A DNA stretch of 64,000 nucleotides from Amphiura filiformis (GCF_039555335.1 NC_092640.1:43063099-43127098), one strand, 5' to 3'; counted from the stretch's first letter, positions 35,112 through 47,532 are shown. Made by a program: numbers and translations. The notes: generated by a model from the sequence alone, not told the origin.

Positions 35112-38100
35112 ATGACATTCATTCTCAACATTGGTATACAAACTTTCCTATTATGTGTGGTTGCATTTCTGTTTCTATTATGGTGGGTACGTCGACCCAA
35201 AAATCTGCCACCATGTCCATGGGGCTGGCCACTTGTTGGATGCCTACCCAATCTTGCCATATTGATGTATCGTTCTGGACTAAACACCGGCTCAACTACT
35301 CAATTTACTGGCCAAAAAGTATGGATCGGTGTTCTGCATGAAGATTGGAGGGAAGTTGGTAATTGTCTTAAACAACTTCAAATATGTGAAGGAAGGTTTC
35401 AATAATCCCAATATTAGCGATAGACCAAGAATGAATTTGACAGAATATATTGGTGGTGATAGTGTCGGTAAGTAGACTTCGTAGTCGAAAAACAGGTTTG
35501 ATCGGAAAATTAATTATATTTGTTTTCATCTAATTTTAAAAACTTTAAAGGTTTAAACATTTAAAGGTGTGTGATCAGATCAATAGCCCCCCCGTCATCC
35601 AGACTGAGATTCTCTACCCAGTAAAAGGTAACGCTCGAGATAAGAGCCCGAGCTACACTTCTTTTAGGGGCTGTACATCAATTATCTGACTCCCTGGTAC
35701 GGATTACAAATTCAAAATTGTGTTCCAAAAATGCTTACCCTCCTCTCGGCCTGCCACAAAAAACCTTACCCCTTCTAAAGGCCTTCCCCCACTCAGCCTG
35801 TCAAATATCCACAGATCACGAAGTCGGTCGATATTAGACCCATATGAACATGACATTTGAGGGAGTAATCATAAATATTCTGGTGGGGTTACAAAATATA
35901 GGGTGTACGAACCCAGAAGTGTCAAATTTGACCCAAATTGTAGTTAAAAATGACCTCTAATAGAGTCAGTTAAAAATAACCCTCTTAGTGTCAAAAAATG
36001 ACTATATCCAGGGGGTCATGATTAAAAAATTACCCCTAACCTGGGGTCCCGGTTAGAAAATGACTCCGGAAGATGGGTCGGAAAATGACTATAGGCCTAT
36101 TTGGGGTCATTTAAATATGACCCTTTTAAGGGTCAATTTAATATGATGTCAAGAACTGAATATGACCCCGACATTGGTTGATTTAACCGCGAATAGGTTA
36201 AATAAAATTGACCCCGTAAAAGGGTTGATATTTTGACCCCGTCGTTTTAAGTGTGTACTTAATAAGGGGATCAAGCATTTTTAGGCTAAAAGTTCGGGAT
36301 GAAATGTATGACAAGGCATGCACATATGGAGCGCCCATGAAGTTTCAAATCAACAAACAAAATTGCACATATGTGACCGTACACCACGAATGAGCCGTAA
36401 ATGTCCTCAATTGTATTCTGAGTTACAGTGTAAAATGGACATGAAGGTCGTATTCATAGGTACCTCAATTTGGTGCTACGTGTACCTCATTTAATGAGAT
36501 ACACGTAGCACCAAATTGAAATACCTATGAATATGACCTTCATGCCCATTTTACACTGTAACTCAGAATACAATTGAGGACATTTACGGCTCATTCGTGG
36601 TGTACGGTCACATATTACACACAATTGTGACTCAAATAAGTATAACTCCAGAGGGTGGTAGACAGGGTGGTAGTCTGTAAGTAGTAACTTAACTAAGTTA
36701 TTATTTAACATGACACCCATTTTTTTTTTTTTTGTTCTCTCTTGCCTGAGGATATGAACATTTTTGTGATTATTTTTCTCATTTCTCCGGCTACTTTGAT
36801 GCTCAAGCTTCTTTTTAACTTTTACACGTTAACTTATCCGTGGTTGTGGTACGTAATTAAGCAGGAAACGATCTGTTACCATTTCTGGAGCTATTTTGCT
36901 AAAACGCATTTGCCGGCTAAATTTTCAACAATGTGTTACGGAAAATCGTGCTCACAAACCCGTATTAATTTTCTGTCGAACAAAAGAGGTAACGAAGTTG
37001 CCATCGTACTGAAAAGTAGGTTGCTGTTCATTGCAGCTTAAATTACAACTTATTGCATGTTACAAAAGTTTATATTTGACTTAACCATCAATAACATATT
37101 TTATGACAAATTCTGACCTTAACAAAAATAACAAAAACCAAAACAAGCAATTTTTTTCAATCAGCAGACTTAGAAATTCTCTTGCTTTTTTTCATTAACG
37201 TAGGTCTCTCGTCTGGAGAACCGTGGAAAGAACAAAGACGATTTACATTGACAACTTTGCGCAGTTTTGGAGTAGGCAAAAGAAGTTTTGAAGCAAACAT
37301 CTCGGAAGAAGTGGAATCTCTAGCAAAAGAAATTGGCGATTTACAGGGCAAGTCATTTGATCCCTGCCATTTCTTTAACAACGCAGCATCCAATGTGATT
37401 TGTTCTGTTGTTTTTGGCAAACGTTTTGACTATTCTGATCCTAGCTTCAAGCACCTGACGCGCACGATTAATGAGAACCTAAAAATTGCTTCGTCTGGTG
37501 GGCTTTTGCTATTTTCCTCTCTTGCCAAGTATCTACAGCCAACTACTTTCAAGAAAATGATAAGAAATACACAAGGTATAATGGAATTTATATTTGATAT
37601 TGTGAATGAGCATAAAAAAGTACATGTCCCAAATGACCCCAATGACTTCATCGATGTGTATCTTGATGAGATAGAACGGAGCTGAAAATTGAATCATGAT
37701 TCGGCTATCAATGATAAGAACCTTTCAGCGACTTCAGCGGATCTCTTTGGAGCTGGTACAGAAACAACTTCTACCACCATGCGCTGGGCGGTTTTATATA
37801 TGATGGCCTTTCCAGAGATTCAAGATCGCATTCATCAAGAGCTAGATTCGGTAGTTGGTAAAAATCGCCTCCCAAGTCTGGCGGATAAAACGGAATTATC
37901 CTTTACTTGCGCAACGCTTCTTGAAATTCAACGAATCGCGTCCATTTCACCTCTGGGACTCCCGCACTTGTGCGGCGAAGATACCACCTTAGGGCCATTT
38001 ACCATTCCCAAAGAAAGCATCGTCATATCTAATCTATGGGCCATTCACCATGACCCGGATTTGTGGCTAAATCCGGACGAGTTCAACCCGGAACGGTTCT

Positions 38101-38568
38101 TAAATGAAGACGGAATATTGAAAGAAAGAGAAGAACTGATTCCTTTTGCAATAGGTAAATATATAATTTATAGCCATGATAAAATATGTTTTACTCTTAA
38201 CAAAGTAATGTTATAAAATAGGCAACATTTTCATATGTGATGCAAATGTTCATTGCTCATATTTCTTGCTAATCATTAAACATAATTATTCAATGTTTTA
38301 TTCCACTTATTTTATGTACAATCCATGCCTGAAGTTCCGTCTCAAGTCAAAAAGTAATGATTTTGGCGATTTCTTATATTATCACACAGGTCGTCGCATT
38401 TGTCTTGGTGAACATCTGGCCAAGATGGAACTTTACATCTTCTTCTCGCACCTGCTCCATCAGTTCTTTTTCAGGAAACCAAATGACTCGCCACCTCTTT
38501 CGCTGGAAGGTGTCTATGGTCTCACCTTTTCTCCAAAACCGTTCTTGGTGGAATTTGTTCCCCGTTAA
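35112..38568 (+). pseudogene. Cytochrome P450, CYP2-like, copy C (frameshift and stop)
   Basis: Full-length three-exon copy with damage. Exon 1, 35112-35467: anchor and PPCPWGWPLVG, where copy A has PPGP. One extra base near 35285 shifts the frame before the part that should read QLAKKYGSVFCMKIGG. Exon 2, 37204-38154: GLSSGEPWKEQRR, a TGA at 37683-37685 where copies A and B have AGA (arginine), then AGTETTSTT, EIQR and NPERF. Exon 3, 38390-38568: GRRICLGE completing FAIGRRICLG. All splice sites and phases are kept. The 3' half is almost identical to copy B, including the second intron, so the B/C duplication is young. Intron 1 (1.7 kb) holds a large palindrome. The enzyme class is as for copy A, and no functional product is expected. 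Confidence 0.87.
36369..36615. repeat. Near-perfect 247-bp palindrome
   Basis: Two arms of about 119 bp meet at a tiny loop near 36492 (tacctcatttaatgaga). The outer ends are atatgtgaccgtac and gtacggtcacatat. Both arms contain gaatgagccgtaaatgtcct or its inversion. There is a two- or three-base interruption but no real spacer, so the DNA can form a long hairpin. It lies in intron 1 of P450 copy C. Confidence 0.9.
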
Positions 38569-40078
38569 GGGATGGGGCATTTTTTTATAAATTTTTTGTT
38601 TGCTGTGAATTTTTGCCTAGAAATATTGATCACAGGTACAAAATTGATGGTGCATATCAATGACCAAACTCTATAGTTTTATATTTGAACGTGATCACTT
38701 GTGCAAGGTCATATAGTACAGCAGTTAAGCCGAGTCGCTGCAATGTGCAATTTGTGACAAAAGCATGAGAGTACCCACACATTAAGTACATGGTCTTAAG
38801 TTTATTTTAAGATGTAGAATCATTTTGGATTTGATCTCTAGTGACCGCTAGAGCTATTCTATACACTTGTCAATAGCCTTATTGTGATGTGCTGGAGTTT
38901 AAAAAGCAGAGCCCTGAACAAAATATAATCCGGGGCACTCAACTTTAGAAGTGACGGTATGTGCCTGTCAACTGACCCCCTCTTTTGAAGTCGACTATAC
39001 CCGATAACCCCCTTTTTTAAAGTCATACCCAATGAACCCCTCCCTTTTTTTCCAGAATGGTATCAAAATGCCACAAAATAATGCCACAAAACAGCCGTTA
39101 ATGTGCCAATACAATGGATTGGTGTTACACTCTTTTGCGCAACCGCCTGTATCGGTAATTGATTTGTAAATATTTGCTTGTACTGATATTGGGCAATGTT
39201 TTTAATATATCAGTACCATCAGCATGATCAGTATAATTATCAGTATACATTTACCATGTTATGTATTATCGGTGAAATAAATTGAACATTGTACATTGTA
39301 TTGACAACAGCGGGTATTGACTAACTTCAACTTCTAGTGTCAATGAACGGGTACTCAAATTACATAGCTTTAGTGTATAATTTTACAGTACTCAACCTGA
39401 ATAAAAAGACCATTAATCACCATGTCAACCCATAACAACATAAGGAATCACATTAAAAGTGCGTGACCAGAAATCGACAGCCTCATCTCTCATTTTACCT
39501 TAACAAAACTGAGAGCTCATATTTGTCTTATTTCCCCAGTAAAATTTAACGCCCGAAATAATTATGTTTTGTGTAGATGGTGTGAGCAAACGTGCTAGAA
39601 CGCAGTAACCAAAACTGGAAGTATGTACTCTCACATGATATACTAGTATTGTTATACACGTTTTTGCATATCAAAACCGTATCGTATTCAATAAATAACT
39701 TGATATCTGTTACTGGCTCTAGTTTTGGTTCCTATTGTGGCGGCCTGCACATTAAGGTACTGGTGCTAGTGTAGTACCAGTGCCGTAGCACTGCTGGTGG
39801 CTACTGTGGTGTAACAGCATTGGTACTGTGTAGGTAATATGTGTGTACTACTCAGGTACCTTGACCGCAATAGGAATCTTGTAGTGGATGTATTGAGAGT
39901 AAATAAAGGCTTTTAAACCCGGATATACCGTTGCAATCCCATTGATATATAATTACAATTATAATACATGTATGCCAAGGGTTTTTCCAAGTCTTATATT
40001 TAGGTCGTCTCTAATATTGTAGCTATTTCAGGGCCTGCAGACTTTAAACACACTCCACTTACATCCTCCACATACACA
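38569..40078. other. Intergenic, dispersed repeat traces
   Basis: The segment 38870-38930 repeats part of 10870-10925 (attgtgatgtg...agccctgaacaaaatat). The segment 39091-39165 repeats part of 32770-32860. The segment 38800-38850 (attttggatttgatc) is related to 50930-50950. Near 39745-39810 the words ggtactggtgctagtgtag and inverted gtaccag form a small hairpin. The promoter of the next gene should be in the last 300 bases (tataatacatg near 39960), but this is weak. Confidence 0.4.
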
Positions 40079-41783
40079 ATGGACGACATGAACTTTATGA
40101 ACGACTTGTATTGCAGAGAATTGAAATGGTACATTAAGTGTGGTTTTCAACACATTGCCGGGGATAACAAAGGAGTAGAAAAAACAGTTGATGACATTTT
40201 AAGACGATCTACTGGTATATCTCAAATACGATCTGTATGGGAAGTATCAAATGGCGACCATGATGCTGCATGGGAAACACAATCGGAGTACTTCAGTAAT
40301 ATATTTGATAAGGTCCCTGTTATTGGCCTTATCAAAGGAGGTATACACTATGCTTGGGGAGATCATGAAGGGAGTACCAAAGCTATTCAAGAATCATTGA
40401 GATCCTCTGGAAAATGTGGTAGGTATAATTGAAGACCGAATTAACAAGATACTTTGTGTCTGACGTCAGAGCTAAGGCGTGACGTGATTGGTTACTGACC
40501 TGCGCAGTACGGCATTTTGGGTCTGGTTGTCAGGACGTCATACGCAAGCTAGTCTTTTTAATTCGGTCTTCAATAATAGATGGTCTAATTACCTGATCAC
40601 ATCAGAAGCAATGGTGTAGTCACAACTTCCGTCGGTGCATTAACAAGCTTGTGCCCACGCCTCTTATCCAAAAACCTGGCTACGCCACTGATCAGACACG
40701 GTTGTTTGATGTGATCATTTATTAAATTGTTTAACAAAACATTTTATAATGTTCAATTCTAGACCTGGATGTACAAGCAATCACACTAATGTGTACATAA
40801 TTATATTTCCAGCTCTTTTTAACATAGATTTTCTTTTTTTTTCTCTCAACTTAGTCATCTATTTCTGTTTGTTTGTTTGTTTGTTTTTAGTATTTTTTTT
40901 TATTCCATAATCTGTATATTTGTGTGCAAATTGAGGGCGCTATTTACATATATTTTAAGTTTAATTTAGCCAGATAAGTTATTCCTAACAATTCATGATA
41001 AAAAATTTTATGAAAATTTTGTTGCTATTTGTTACTCTTTTTCTGATGTTTTAATGCATTATCCCAGTGTCTAGCTTGTAAAGATGAACACACGATTTAA
41101 GATCAATAGCGCCACCAGTGTTCACCTTTTCTTTAAAATGACGTGTTTTTTTACATGCTAAAAGAAAATTAAGTGAAGAAGAAGAAGAAGAAGAAGAAGA
41201 AGAAGAAGAAGAGGAGGAGGAGGATCAACGCAGACTAAGAAAAAAGAAGATGAAGTGAAGAAAAGAAGGAGATAAAGACGAAGGAGAAAAGGAAAAAGAA
41301 GAAGGAGGAGGATTAAGAAGAATGATAATGAAAACAAAATCACCGTCTTCCTCATTATCATAACTAACACCCACACATTTTTATCATTATTATCAACCTG
41401 AATTCTTTATTTATTTACAATTTTATATAGCTGGTGTTGTTGTGGGTTTCTGGTTCGGAGGACCAATAGGCGCCGCGGCAGGTGCAATTGCAGGTGCGAG
41501 TGCAACAGATGGGATAACCACAGCTGTGTATTCTGCGGTACATGGTAAATTTTACCCTTCTGGTGTTATTGCTGATGGAGCAGCAGTTAGAAAAGCTTTC
41601 GGGGAAGGTGAGGGCCGCACAGGTGCACTTCTCGATATTGTCAACCGTGTATATTGTGATATGACTGAGAATGTTAATAATATTATGGATAACAGAATGC
41701 TTACTGCAGCCAAACAAAAACTGAACAGTAAAAAACTAGATAGCTCTATAGTAGATAGTAATGACCTTGATGACAGCAAATGA
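40079..41783 (+). CDS. Two-exon gene for a ~230-residue protein with glycine-rich segment
   Basis: Exon 1 is 40079-40418 (ATG in caatggacgac), donor gtaggt. Exon 2 is 41431-41783, after tttatatag, ending in tga. Phase 1 joins the exons as CG-A-GVVVG, giving 230 residues. The first half is soluble, with KWYIKCGFQHIAGD, an acidic/basic middle and KVPVIGLIKGGIHYAWGD. Right after the splice a hydrophobic glycine/alanine zipper follows (VGFWFGGPIGAAAGAIAGA), then a polar C-terminal half with VHGKFYPSG and a lysine/serine tail. From memory similar proteins occur in amphioxus and cnidarians without known function. The glycine-rich stretch suggests membrane insertion or helix packing, which is inference. 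No signal peptide is seen. The intron holds a 147-bp MITE and a GAA microsatellite. Confidence 0.8.
40428..40574. mobile_element. 147-bp MITE in intron
   Basis: Perfect 17-bp terminal inverted repeats: attgaagaccgaattaa (40428-40444) and ttaattcggtcttcaat (40558-40574). It starts only 9 bases after the splice donor. No coding capacity. Confidence 0.75.
41174..41224. repeat. GAA/GGA microsatellite
   Basis: About 13 GAA triplets followed by GAG/GAG-type triplets. Purine-rich sequence continues to about 41330. The leucine-rich open frame on the other strand is a by-product of this repeat. Confidence 0.95.
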
Positions 41784-41842
41784 TAGCTTGTTAATTTGTT
41801 TAACTGTTTTAATACTTGTAAATGTGTAAAGGGGAATGGTAA

Positions 41843-42092
41843 ATTGTGATGCGATCAAGCAAAATCAGTCGGAACTCGGCAATAGTAAATTTTCAGTTTC
41901 TTATATGATAGTAAAAAGCATTTACAAAGCGGGATTTTGCAGAAAACCCCATTGAAATTGAACACCCAGTTCCAAAGATATGAGCAATTAAAGAGTTTCC
42001 AAAACAAAAGGAAATATTTCCTTTGTTTGGCTATATCTCCAATATCTCAATATTTCCGAGTTCCGACTGATTTTGCTTGATCGCATCACAAT
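41843..42092. mobile_element. 250-bp MITE with 37-bp perfect inverted ends
   Basis: The left end attgtgatgcgatcaagc...ctcgg (41843-41879) is matched without mismatch by the right end ccgag...gcttgatcgcatcacaat (42056-42092). The interior is AT-rich with no open frame. It lies about 60 bp after the stop of the two-exon gene, so it may fall in its 3' untranslated region. The perfect ends suggest a young insertion. Confidence 0.85.
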
Positions 42093-42230
42093 TATGTTTA
42101 AAGTAATCAGTAAACATGGAAACTGAGATGAATTATGGGATTGGAACCTAAAATCATATCCGGGTTAATTTGCTGGTCTGTTGATTTGACCCACATCATT
42201 ATGAGCATTACGTGACGGATGTAGCAGGGC

Positions 42231-42928
42231 ATAAGGCACCACGTCTAATTTGGTCTTATAGCACTATCAGTGCCCGATAGGTACCGATGATTCGTTTTAT
42301 ATCACTCATACATAAATTCTAGACAGTTCATTGGTTGATTACCATTTGCCATTTTTACCATCACCCTCTCCGTGTGATAGTCTTTACTATCATAGTGCTC
42401 TGCCGTAGTGCGCCTGCGCTAAGCCGTGCGCTGCCTCTTGGACTCGCCGATTTAGTTATGGGGTAGACCCCAAAATGTGAAGTATATCACGGCAAAGCAT
42501 GGTGTTATGTTGATGAAAAAATGTATTTCCTACTTTAAATAGTATTTTAGTAATAGAATTTATGCATGAGTGATATAAAACAAATATTAACTGTCTTAAA
42601 TTCGTGTAATGGTCGAAATATAATCACTCGGTGAAAGATGTATTGTTCCATTCCACTCGCCGTTCCGGCTCGTGGAATGGAACAATCCATCTTTCACCTT
42701 GTGATTATATTTCGACCATCACACTCATAGACAGTTAATATTTGTATAATATCATGCCCTGGTGATGTAATAAATTGTATATATATATCAAGCATAATAA
42801 TTAACATTTGCGCAGTGTTATCGCTTTTTAATTTAAGTAAAAACTATTAAAGTTAAGTAAAAACCTATTAGTATGATTAGGGCACCGATAGCGATATAGG
42901 ACCAAATATGACGCTGTGCCTAATTATT
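42231..42928. mobile_element. ~700-bp inverted-repeat element with central hairpin
   Basis: The outer ends are imperfect inverted repeats of about 45 bp: tttggtcttatagcactatc at the left and gatagcgatataggaccaaa at the right. The centre (42572-42753) is a long hairpin with arms of about 85 bp (e.g. aaagatgtattgttccattc against gaatggaacaatccatcttt) around a small loop tcgccgttccggctc. A diverged relative lies at 31800-32700. No open frame. Confidence 0.7.
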
Positions 42929-45747
42929 CTCGCTTTGTTTTGAGCACATTCGTTAACATATTGACCATAATTAAAAATATATATACATACACTTACATAA
43001 AGTAAGATACCATTTCAGTTATAAGCATGATGAATATGATGAATCTCCCTAAATGTAACTCAATTATGGTAAAATGGTGTCACTGTTAGCAATACAATAC
43101 CAATAAAAAAGTACTGTAGAGCCCTCATTGTTTGTTTTCGTCTGGAAATTGTTGCAGTGTCTAATCATGCTAATGGTGGCGATTTCCCTCAATCCCTCAG
43201 GGTCGTTGGCGGCGAACATGTAGCTTATGTTTTGATAACTCCTGGTGTGTTTATAGTGGAACTATCTCGCGCCAATATCCTTCAGTTGAGAAGAATATCT
43301 ATGTGCGGTACATACAGATACGGCTAGTGTTTATAGTGAGCAAGTTTCCGGATAATTTCGGACCGGATAGAATTTGTACCGCAATGTGCCGCACATCTGC
43401 TCCCACTTTAAACACGCTGAATCAGACGGATCTCGGCAAATGTGCATGCGACATACGGTATATGCAATCATTGGCATGATTGGTGCAAAATCTTAATTGT
43501 TTAGTCAACAGGGCTCAATGGAATTCGCTCTTTTTTTAACAGGGCTCAATGGAATTCGCTCTTTTTTGCCATGTTACCAAGGTAATAAACTTGTTACCAA
43601 GGCAACAAACCACCTGAGATATGGCAAGCTATTCTTTTTTTTAATGTTTTTGCAAGCGGAGCAATATGAAACCATTTTTTCAATTTTTGTCCCCCTGTGG
43701 AATCCAAATTTTGACATTTGACATTTTTCGCTATATAATTCAAGAACTGTACATCGGAGATAGGTCAACTATATTTTTTCTGAATCCTTATGACGAGAGA
43801 CATACATTTGTATGGTTTTAATAAGATTTGACCAACTTTGAAATTTCACCCCCCCCCCGCATTAGCAGCCATTTTGGATTTATGCAAATTGGGCACTGTT
43901 CCACTACTTGGATTTTTGGGGACTTTTGTTATGTTGTTGTGTGAAATGGATTCTGTTGCAATTAGTGGTGGGCAATTTCCTTAATTTGACAAGTGTATCT
44001 GAGCGAAAAAAACATTGGTGCCAGACGTGAAGTCAACTGTAGCAGGCTAGTCAGTGTGCACACACGAGAACGAGCACGGTGAGCGGGTAACCAAGCTCGT
44101 GACATTTTCATAACGTCAGCAACATTGAACACGTAAAGGCAGACGGTAAGGTATAATTGATTATCCTTTTTGGCTTCTTCTTTCGGTGATGGCAAATTCA
44201 GTCATAGCCTGGAGTAAAAAACAAGGGGGATTCAATGTGTCTTTGAATGGTTTTATATAGTGTGAGACTGATTTTAGTGTCATGGTTTGGTCCTATCATG
44301 TAATACCTGTTGCCATTTAAATATCATTGGGGAGGTGTCATGGCATGCAAGTGCGCACGGGGTGCCCGGTGTGGGGTGTGTGTCGGGAATATTTCTTGAT
44401 GTGGATGTGTGAGCTTTTAATTTTGCTGAATAGGCCTTTAATGGTTTTGATGTTTTAATTTTTGAATATATTTTGTGTAGGCTCCTACATGAGATTTTTA
44501 TATTCCAATATTGATAGAGGGACTGTTCAATATCATTTGCGATAGAGCGGAGTGTGAATATTTTATTGAAACATCAGGGTGGACTGTTAAGTTTTAAAGG
44601 GAGAAAAAAGGGAAAACATGGGGGGAATGCAAAACTTATGAGCGGACGTCGGAGGGGGAAGGTGATCCATATGGTTAAGTTGAATCATATTATTATGTTG
44701 CATTAGGTACAATTTTACTATGGCTCGTTTTATCTTTTCAGTTTCCGTAAGTCTATTGTTCAGATACGAAAACGCAAGGGATTTAGTAAGTTTACTGTAA
44801 CATGACTTCATTGTTAACTTTGAAGTACCAATCAGCTTATTTCAAAAGAGGCAGTTGCTTATGTCAATAAAAGCGGAGAGACAACACCGCTGTTTTTTAA
44901 TGGCCTAGCGCCCTCTCGTCTTTGATGCATGCCAATCCGAATGACAAAGTCCACTTTTTTCTGTAAAAACGTTGAAAATAAGCTCTAAAATCACAAAAGG
45001 CCCGCTTATGAGCATATCGCACCCCAATGCACTTGTGCAGGGCCACAGTGTCTATGTCTATCAATGTCTATCTCCCTATTTTGCTTTCTCCTGCCCCCCC
45101 CCCCATGATCAGTCTCCCCACTCCCTCCCCGTCCCCCGGTCCCTCCTCTCTCCTCTCGAGTTCTTCTCTTTCTAGTATTTCCGTCTCTCCCTCTCCTCTC
45201 TTTCTTCCTCACCCCCTCCCACTCTCGCTTGTTCAGTCTCAACTTAAGTATCTCCCTCCCTCCCCCTCGCGAAATTTATCAGTATGATCCATGACTGAAA
45301 ATAAGCTCTGCAAAAATAAACATTTAAAATAAACCCGAGTCTTGCATATAGGCCCAACCAATTATCAGATTAGCTTGCCATGAATAGAATACATTATCTT
45401 TGCTCCAATGCAAATTCTTTTGTATTGCATTTCAATATAAAACATGATTACCAAATCACCACTTGTACGCGCCTCATTGGGATATTTTAGACGCTCGTTT
45501 CATCGCCAATATGAAAGACTTTTGCTTATAACTTGGCAACATGGTTAGTATGTATTTCAATGCAAGACTTTTTTTACGAGGCACTTACGTCTAGGCGTAA
45601 GTGCATATACACCAAACACAAGTCAATTGAAGCCGTACAATTTACCGCGAATTTAGGACCGTAAAATTTAGACTCTTCTTTTGTCTAGATTGGCACCCAA
45701 CCGCACATCTCAAGGTTTTATGTAAAAAATCAATATAACTTACCAAA
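42929..45747. other. Intergenic; pyrimidine-rich tract near 45085-45270
   Basis: There is no recognisable gene. Near 43500-43560 a 36-bp stretch (agggctcaatggaattcgct) is directly doubled. Around 45085-45270 the plus strand is almost purely C/T (ctcccc, cctctc, ttcttc), which produces spurious open frames on both strands. C runs occur at 43850. Otherwise AT-rich. Confidence 0.5.
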
Positions 45748-47532
45748 GGGTCAGTCCATGTCAAAACAGACCGAGTGTACACCCACCCTCTTGGATTATG
45801 CTCTCCTTTGGCTCAGGGGTACCTTTCATGGACCCCTAGGTGAGGTCACAAGAAAAAAATTCAAATTCAATTTCGTTTCCGAATGGCGGGCCATCTAAGT
45901 TTGGCGACCTTGACCAAAATTGGGAATTTAAGGTGTCCAAATGACAAAGCGCTCTCTTTGAGAGGCATTTTCTTCTTAATTAAATCAGTTGTGACCCTCT
46001 TTTTTTTTTTTGGTTCTCACTGGCTGTGTCTGAAATGCCTAATGCCAAAAAAGATTGATTTCGGAATTTCGTTGGGATTTCAGAGGGGTCAAAATCAGCA
46101 CTTCATACTGTTCAATCAAATTATCTTTGATTTTGAAGGACCCATGATAATGCCACAGTGCACTTATAGGTCCTAATTATGTTCAGAATGGATTAACCAT
46201 GTGCCAATGTCTATGAGCAATTCAAAAAAAGAGAAATTTCTAGACCCCCTACAGAATTTTAGGCCCCCCTAAAGTGGTTCAGCCACAAATGGCGCTTAGA
46301 ATCGGCAAATTTTGACACCTAATAACTTTAGGTGTACACCAGATATGAATTTCTAGTCTTTTGCATCTAAAAGAATGTAGTCTAATGTTACTAGGAACAT
46401 AAGATTTGTTTTGTATTTTTTGTGTTTTGATACTTTCAAAAAGGTCATTGACCTATGAACATTTTTCGTCATAGCGCCCTCCTGAAAGGTCTGACACATA
46501 ACAAACTATACATTTTGGAATCCTCATGACCATACGAGTAATTTGATATATTACTTGACATAATTGGGAGCATTCTGAAAATTTGACCCCCATAACCTGT
46601 ACTTTGCATGTGCATCGTTGCCAGGAAGTGCATTTTGACCCCTTAAAAATCCATACAGAGGATTAGAAAGTAGTTTTTTCTTATTACTTGACTCAAGAGC
46701 AACTTGAAATATCAGGATAAATAATACAAATGGCTATAAAGTGATCAAAAATATAAAAAAATATCATACTAAAATTGGCATTTTGTACCGTATCCTGTAT
46801 GCATGGTATGTTAGGCAAAAATTACTATTTTTGAAAGCGTCAACTTAATACTAAAACACAAAAAATACAAAACAAATCTTATGTTCCTAGTAACATTAAA
46901 CTACATTCTTTCAGATGCAAAAGACTAGAAATTCATATCTGGTGTACACCTAAAGTTATTAGGGGTCAAAATTTGCCGACTTTAAGTGCCATTTGTGGCT
47001 GAACCACTTTAGGGGTGGCCTAAAATTCTGTAGGGGTCTAGAAATTTCTCTTTTTTTTGAGTTGCTCATAGACATTGGCATATGGTTAATCCATTCTGAA
47101 CATAATTAGGACCTATAAGTGCATTGTGACATTATCATGGGTCCTTCAAAATCAAGATAATTTGATTGAACAGTATGAAGTGCTGATTTTGACCCCCTCT
47201 GAAATCCCAACGAAATTCCGAAATCTATCTTTTTTGGCATTAGGTATTTCAGACACAGCCAGTGAGTGACCACATTCAAAAAGAGGATCACAACTGATTC
47301 AATTAAGAAGAAAGTGCCCCTCAAAGAGAGCACTTTGTCATTTGGACACCTTAAATTCACAATTTTGGTCGAGGTCGCCAAACTTTGATTGCCCGCCATT
47401 CGCAAACGAAATGGAATTTGAATTTTTTCTTGTGACCTCACCTAGGGATCCATGAAAGGTACCCTGAGCCAAAGGAGAGCAAAATCCAAGAGGGTGGGTG
47501 TACACTCAATCTGTTTCGACATGGACTGACCC
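45748..47532. mobile_element. Giant foldback element, ~680-bp arms
   Basis: The left arm 45748-46437 and right arm 46850-47532 are inverted copies with scattered differences, around a spacer of about 410 bp. The ends are gggtcagtccatgtc and gacatggactgaccc, and caaa flanks both sides as a possible short target duplication. Both arms carry the same small open frame (plus 45883-46176 and minus 47106-47441), sharing LRCPNDKALSLRG-like, MPKKIDFGISLGFQRG and FEGPMIM strings. The frame has no known homology and is probably a by-product of the duplication. This fits a foldback (Tc/hAT-derived or unclassified) DNA element. Confidence 0.85.

Noticed and set aside
41158-41376. Leucine-rich minus-strand open frame with membrane-like profile
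   Set aside because: It is the complement of a GAA/GGA microsatellite.
45006-45287. Proline/serine-rich and arginine/glycine-rich open frames
   Set aside because: They are products of a pyrimidine tract read on both strands.
45883-46176. 97-codon frame in the foldback arm as a host gene
   Set aside because: The same frame occurs inverted in the other arm, so it belongs to the element; no homology recognised.
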